From: Thermoplasmata archaeon
GTDB taxonomy: Archaea; Thermoplasmatota; Thermoplasmata; Lutacidiplasmatales; UBA184
Reading direction: 5' to 3'
Length of the DNA: 24,529 nt
NCBI GenBank assembly: GCA_030039715.1
Contig: JASHVA010000010.1
Location: forward strand, 1 to 24,529
In this document: piece after piece, positions 21,780 to 24,529 of the stretch
Numbering within the stretch: the stretch's first letter is position 1
How the letters are laid out: each line of letters opens with the position of its first letter
Notes under the pieces: generated by a model
What the model saw: only the letters and a program-made list of their open reading frames with translations
Database searches by the model: none
Told to the model about the DNA's origin: nothing
Program-made: the position numbers and the translations under genes

Positions 21780-24386
21780 TCAGCTGCTCCAGGTGACGCT
21801 CACCGTCTGATCCGCGCTCGCCACGGTCACCGCTCCCGTGGCCGGGGTCGGCGTGTATCCCGAGGTCGTCGGAATCGCGAAGGCGTACAGCCCGCTCGGG
21901 TCCCAGAAGGTCAACTCCTTGCTGGTCGAGCTGAGCGTGATACCGTTGAGCGTCACGCTCCACTCCGTACCCGAAGGAAGACCCTTCTCCTTGAACTCGA
22001 CCGTGTAGAGCAAGAACGGCAGCAGCGGGTGGTAGTCCCCGTTCACCGTGATCGCGCCTCCGTCGTTGTATGGCAGGACGTGGTACGGGTCTTCCTGACT
22101 CCCGTAGTTGGACCAGTAGTTCCCAGCCACATACGACAGCCCCAAGATGCTGCCCGACAGCTCCCAGCCGTTCACGACGCGCACGTTCGACGCCGGCTGG
22201 GGTTGCACGTACCATCGGTCGACGTACAGCGCGGCTCCGCCGGTGTAGATGTTGTAGGTCGGAGTCCACGCCGTGACGGGCGTCAACCACGCGTTGTTGT
22301 AGATGAGGTCGCCGGACTCCCAGAGGATCAGCCCGAACTGGTAGCCGTAGTAGCCGACCGCTCCCGGGTTCGGCGCCGCGGCCGCGACGGGCTCGAAGAC
22401 ATTCCCCCAGACCGTGTTCTGGGTCCCGCCGAAGAAGATCAGCCCGTCGCTCATCACCTGGAAGGTGTTCCCGGCAACGAGGTTGTTGCTCGAGTACCAG
22501 AAGACGACGGAGGCCTCCGTGAATCCGGTGTCGTCCGCGAAGATCCAGCCGGTGATCAGCGGCGTGTCCACGATGGAGACGTGCTCCACATCGATGTACC
22601 CCTGCTCGAGGTAGTTGGCCGTCGGTAGCCCCTCTTCGGCCACGACAGCGGCTTCGGGTTGGATGGTGTAGGCGAACTCGAAGGACGGCGCGTCATACAC
22701 CGCGACGTAGGCCGTCGTACCCGCGAGCAAGATGCCGGTGAACACTGGGAACAGATAGTCGTTGAACTGACCAAAGAGCGGATTGATCAGTCCGACCTGA
22801 TTGTTGTAAAGGACGTACGGATCCGAGATTGTTCCGATCCCACTCTGCGAAATCCCCGCCAACTGCGCATTGCCGAACGCCCACAGCGGGGTGTACACTC
22901 CGAGCGCCGGGTCCCAGGCCAGATTGAGCGAGACCGCGGCGTCGCCGAAGAGCGTCAGCTTGACCGGCTTATACTCGCTCATCAGCACGTCATAGCTGTA
23001 TGTTCCGGGCGGTAGCCAGTACGTCGCATAGCCGCTCGCGGGAACCGGCGCCCAACCCGCCGCGCTGCTGTTGAAGGGCGAGCCCTGCGAGACAAAGATG
23101 AACGCGTTCGACGGGTTCACGGCGACCGACTGCTCCACCGCCCCGGCCTTGACGGAGCCTTTGATGCCCCACAGCGGGTACAGCAACGAAGGACCGCTCG
23201 CGATGTCCGCGACCGGGTTCGACCCGCCGCTCGACCACTCGGCGATGCCGGCCGAGGTCTCCCCGGTGTCGGTTCCGAAGTCGTAGGCCGAGGGCACGTC
23301 CTTGTACGTCGCCGAACCGTTCGGTAGAGTCCAGAGGCCGAAGGAGCCGGCGATGTTCTCGAGGTTCGTCTCCGAGCCCCCGCCGGGCCCTCCGAGCATG
23401 ATCTCGGCGTCGTTCAGAAGGAAGCCCGTCGGGTTGGCGGACTCCCCGTTGATCTGATACGTCGGCGAGGGCGACGGCCCCGTCGGCGTGGCGACGCCGG
23501 TCGAGTTGAACTCTGCGAAGTCGTACGAGCCCGAGACCGACATCGTCGAGTTGGTCAGGGTGTAGTTGAAGAAGACGGTCGGGCGGTCGTTGTAGACCGT
23601 CGCGTTGTTGTAGGTCGTGATGGTGAACGGCGGCGCGATCGTGTACGACTGCAAGCCGATCCCGATGTAGACCTCGTTGCCGTACACCGCGCCGAGCGGC
23701 CCGTGGGCGTAGATTCCGTTCGCCGGGAAGTCGAAGTACGGGTTCGAGAAGTTCCAGATGTTATCCTCGAACACCAGGAGGTCGGAGCTCGCGTAGTAGA
23801 CCGGGACGTTCTGGATCCAGTAGTCGTTCGCGGTGGATCCCAGCACATCGACGTTCGTCAGCACGGTGTTCTCCTGAATCGTGAACTGGTCCGGTCCAGC
23901 GGCCCCGAGATAGAGCGGCTCGACGGTGTTCAACGTCACCGCTGCCTCGACGCTGCTCGTGTAGGAGATCGTGCCGACGTTCTGGCCGTGGACCTCCTGG
24001 ATGCCGAAGTCCCCGAGGCCCATCGGCGCGGGCGAGCTCGTGTAGAGGGGAGAGACAACGCCGTTCGTCACGGCGACCGTGGGATCAAAATTCGGAAGGA
24101 AGACCTCGCTCATCGGCGCGTTCGAGGTCTTCAGCGCACCGAGGACTTTCCCCTCGACCGGAGCGTTCGAGGACGCGGTGCTCGAGGCGCTGGGCGACGA
24201 GATCAAGCCGGCGGTCGACGCCGGACTCACCGTCCGGCTGGACGAGGATGCGGTGTTCGTCGCCGCATGGGACGCCGAGCCGCCTCCCGGCGCGCCGACG
24301 GTCATCGCGCTGACCCCCGGGCTCATCATCACGGCCGCGATCACGAGAACAAGGGTTAGCACCAGACCTCTTCCGAAGCCCGACAT
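21780..24386 (-). CDS. Thermopsin-family secreted protease with beta-helix and GLP-type domains
   Basis: An 868-residue exported protein. The signal peptide is about 1-27. A Ser/Thr/Ala-rich linker (30-75) leads to a thermopsin (peptidase A5) domain at about 85-400, recognised by APMGLGDFGI (120-129), the NTVLTNVDVLGST segment, LLVFEDNIWNFS, the long IYAHGPLG-to-VYIGIGL strands, and AEIMLGGPGGGSETN (327-341). Thermopsins are acid proteases of archaea living at low pH; their catalytic residues are not firmly known. Residues about 560-790 look like a right-handed beta-helix of the NosD type (SSNNLVAGNTF, NTVWGNVFEP, GNYWSNYG). The last 74 residues are a GLP-type module (EKGLPSGTEWSVTLNG) of the same kind as in the protein at 16219. 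It may process surface or matrix proteins or degrade external protein. Confidence 0.85.
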   Translation of the reverse strand: MSGFGRGLVLTLVLVIAAVMMSPGVSAMTVGAPGGGSASHAATNTASSSSRTVSPASTAGLISSPSASSTASSNAPVEGKVLGALKTSNAPMSEVFLPNFDPTVAVTNGVVSPLYTSSPAPMGLGDFGIQEVHGQNVGTISYTSSVEAAVTLNTVEPLYLGAAGPDQFTIQENTVLTNVDVLGSTANDYWIQNVPVYYASSDLLVFEDNIWNFSNPYFDFPANGIYAHGPLGAVYGNEVYIGIGLQSYTIAPPFTITTYNNATVYNDRPTVFFNYTLTNSTMSVSGSYDFAEFNSTGVATPTGPSPSPTYQINGESANPTGFLLNDAEIMLGGPGGGSETNLENIAGSFGLWTLPNGSATYKDVPSAYDFGTDTGETSAGIAEWSSGGSNPVADIASGPSLLYPLWGIKGSVKAGAVEQSVAVNPSNAFIFVSQGSPFNSSAAGWAPVPASGYATYWLPPGTYSYDVLMSEYKPVKLTLFGDAAVSLNLAWDPALGVYTPLWAFGNAQLAGISQSGIGTISDPYVLYNNQVGLINPLFGQFNDYLFPVFTGILLAGTTAYVAVYDAPSFEFAYTIQPEAAVVAEEGLPTANYLEQGYIDVEHVSIVDTPLITGWIFADDTGFTEASVVFWYSSNNLVAGNTFQVMSDGLIFFGGTQNTVWGNVFEPVAAAAPNPGAVGYYGYQFGLILWESGDLIYNNAWLTPVTAWTPTYNIYTGGAALYVDRWYVQPQPASNVRVVNGWELSGSILGLSYVAGNYWSNYGSQEDPYHVLPYNDGGAITVNGDYHPLLPFLLYTVEFKEKGLPSGTEWSVTLNGITLSSTSKELTFWDPSGLYAFAIPTTSGYTPTPATGAVTVASADQTVSVTWSS

Positions 24387-24410
24387 GGCGCCCCTTCGAA
24401 CCCCGGGAGG

Positions 24411-24420
24411 CGCTTAACGT
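24411..24420 (-). promoter_or_regulatory. Possible TATA-like box of the thermopsin gene
   Basis: On the minus strand the bases read ACGTTAAGCG, centred about 29 bases before the ATG at 24386, a spacing that fits a leaderless mRNA. The match to a TATA box is weak. Confidence 0.3.
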
Positions 24421-24427
24421 ACATCCA

Positions 24428-24454
24428 AAAATCTCCGGAGAAAACCGAGATTTT
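24428..24454. repeat. 8-bp AT-rich inverted repeat upstream of the thermopsin gene
   Basis: AAAATCTC (24428-24435) and GAGATTTT (24447-24454) form a perfect inverted repeat around an 11-base spacer, just upstream of the possible promoter of the thermopsin gene. It could be an operator for a dimeric regulator, or the 3' hairpin of a gene beyond the right edge. The rest of the final 143 bases shows no supported gene. Confidence 0.4.
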
Positions 24455-24529
24455 ACGCCGAGAAACGACCCGCGTGCGCATGGCTCCGCACCCGTCCGCA
24501 TCAAGGCGGTTGGGCGCAATGTTCCTTGC

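Overview
This is a strongly GC-rich stretch of an archaeal chromosome, most likely from an uncultured member of the Thermoplasmatota. The reasons are: a thermopsin-family secreted protease; a small HTH_45-type winged-helix regulator; an archaeal/ER-type (Ser-His) signal peptidase; several TATA-like boxes about 25-40 bases upstream of start codons, often with no leader or Shine-Dalgarno sequence; and a tRNA gene without an encoded CCA, preceded by its own TATA-like box. The lineage is inferred from gene content, not from a marker gene.

Layout. (1) 1-1147, minus strand: start of a thiamine-diphosphate 2-oxoacid dehydrogenase operon (E1 alpha complete, E1 beta entering the left edge). (2) 1323-3959, plus strand: a three-gene ABC exporter (ATPase and two ABC-2 permeases). 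(3) 3970-7186, minus strand: a small NAD(P)-binding SDR-like protein, a DUF1059 protein, and aprB-aprA, the two subunits of adenylylsulfate (APS) reductase. (4) 7396-11976, plus strand: winged-helix regulator, a polytopic signal peptidase, a DUF5305-like membrane protein, and two tandem TasA/camelysin-like small secreted proteins. (5) 12087-12161: tRNA-Ile(GAU). (6) 12175-24386: a surface/extracellular island with two paralogous clan-A glycoside-hydrolase-like proteins, a Kelch-plus-PKD surface protein, a processive family-2 glycosyltransferase, and a thermopsin-like protease fused to a beta-helix and a GLP-type domain.

The most interesting part is region 4. It looks like an archaeal version of the SipW-TasA fibre system: a dedicated signal peptidase, a DUF5305 partner, and two substrates with near-identical SipW-type signal peptides. 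The peptidase is fused to an N-terminal membrane domain that resembles a CPBP (CAAX/Abi) intramembrane protease whose catalytic residues have been lost. Together with the polysaccharide synthase, glycosidases, adhesin-like protein and protease next door, 7.4-24.4 kb can be read as one cell-surface or biofilm-matrix neighbourhood; this reading is an inference. The orphan aprBA pair suggests dissimilatory sulfur metabolism, but its direction cannot be told from the window.

No stretch longer than 300 bases lacks a gene. No CRISPR array, insertion sequence, rRNA or phage gene was seen. Many long overlapping reading frames on the opposite strand are by-products of the high GC content and were left out.
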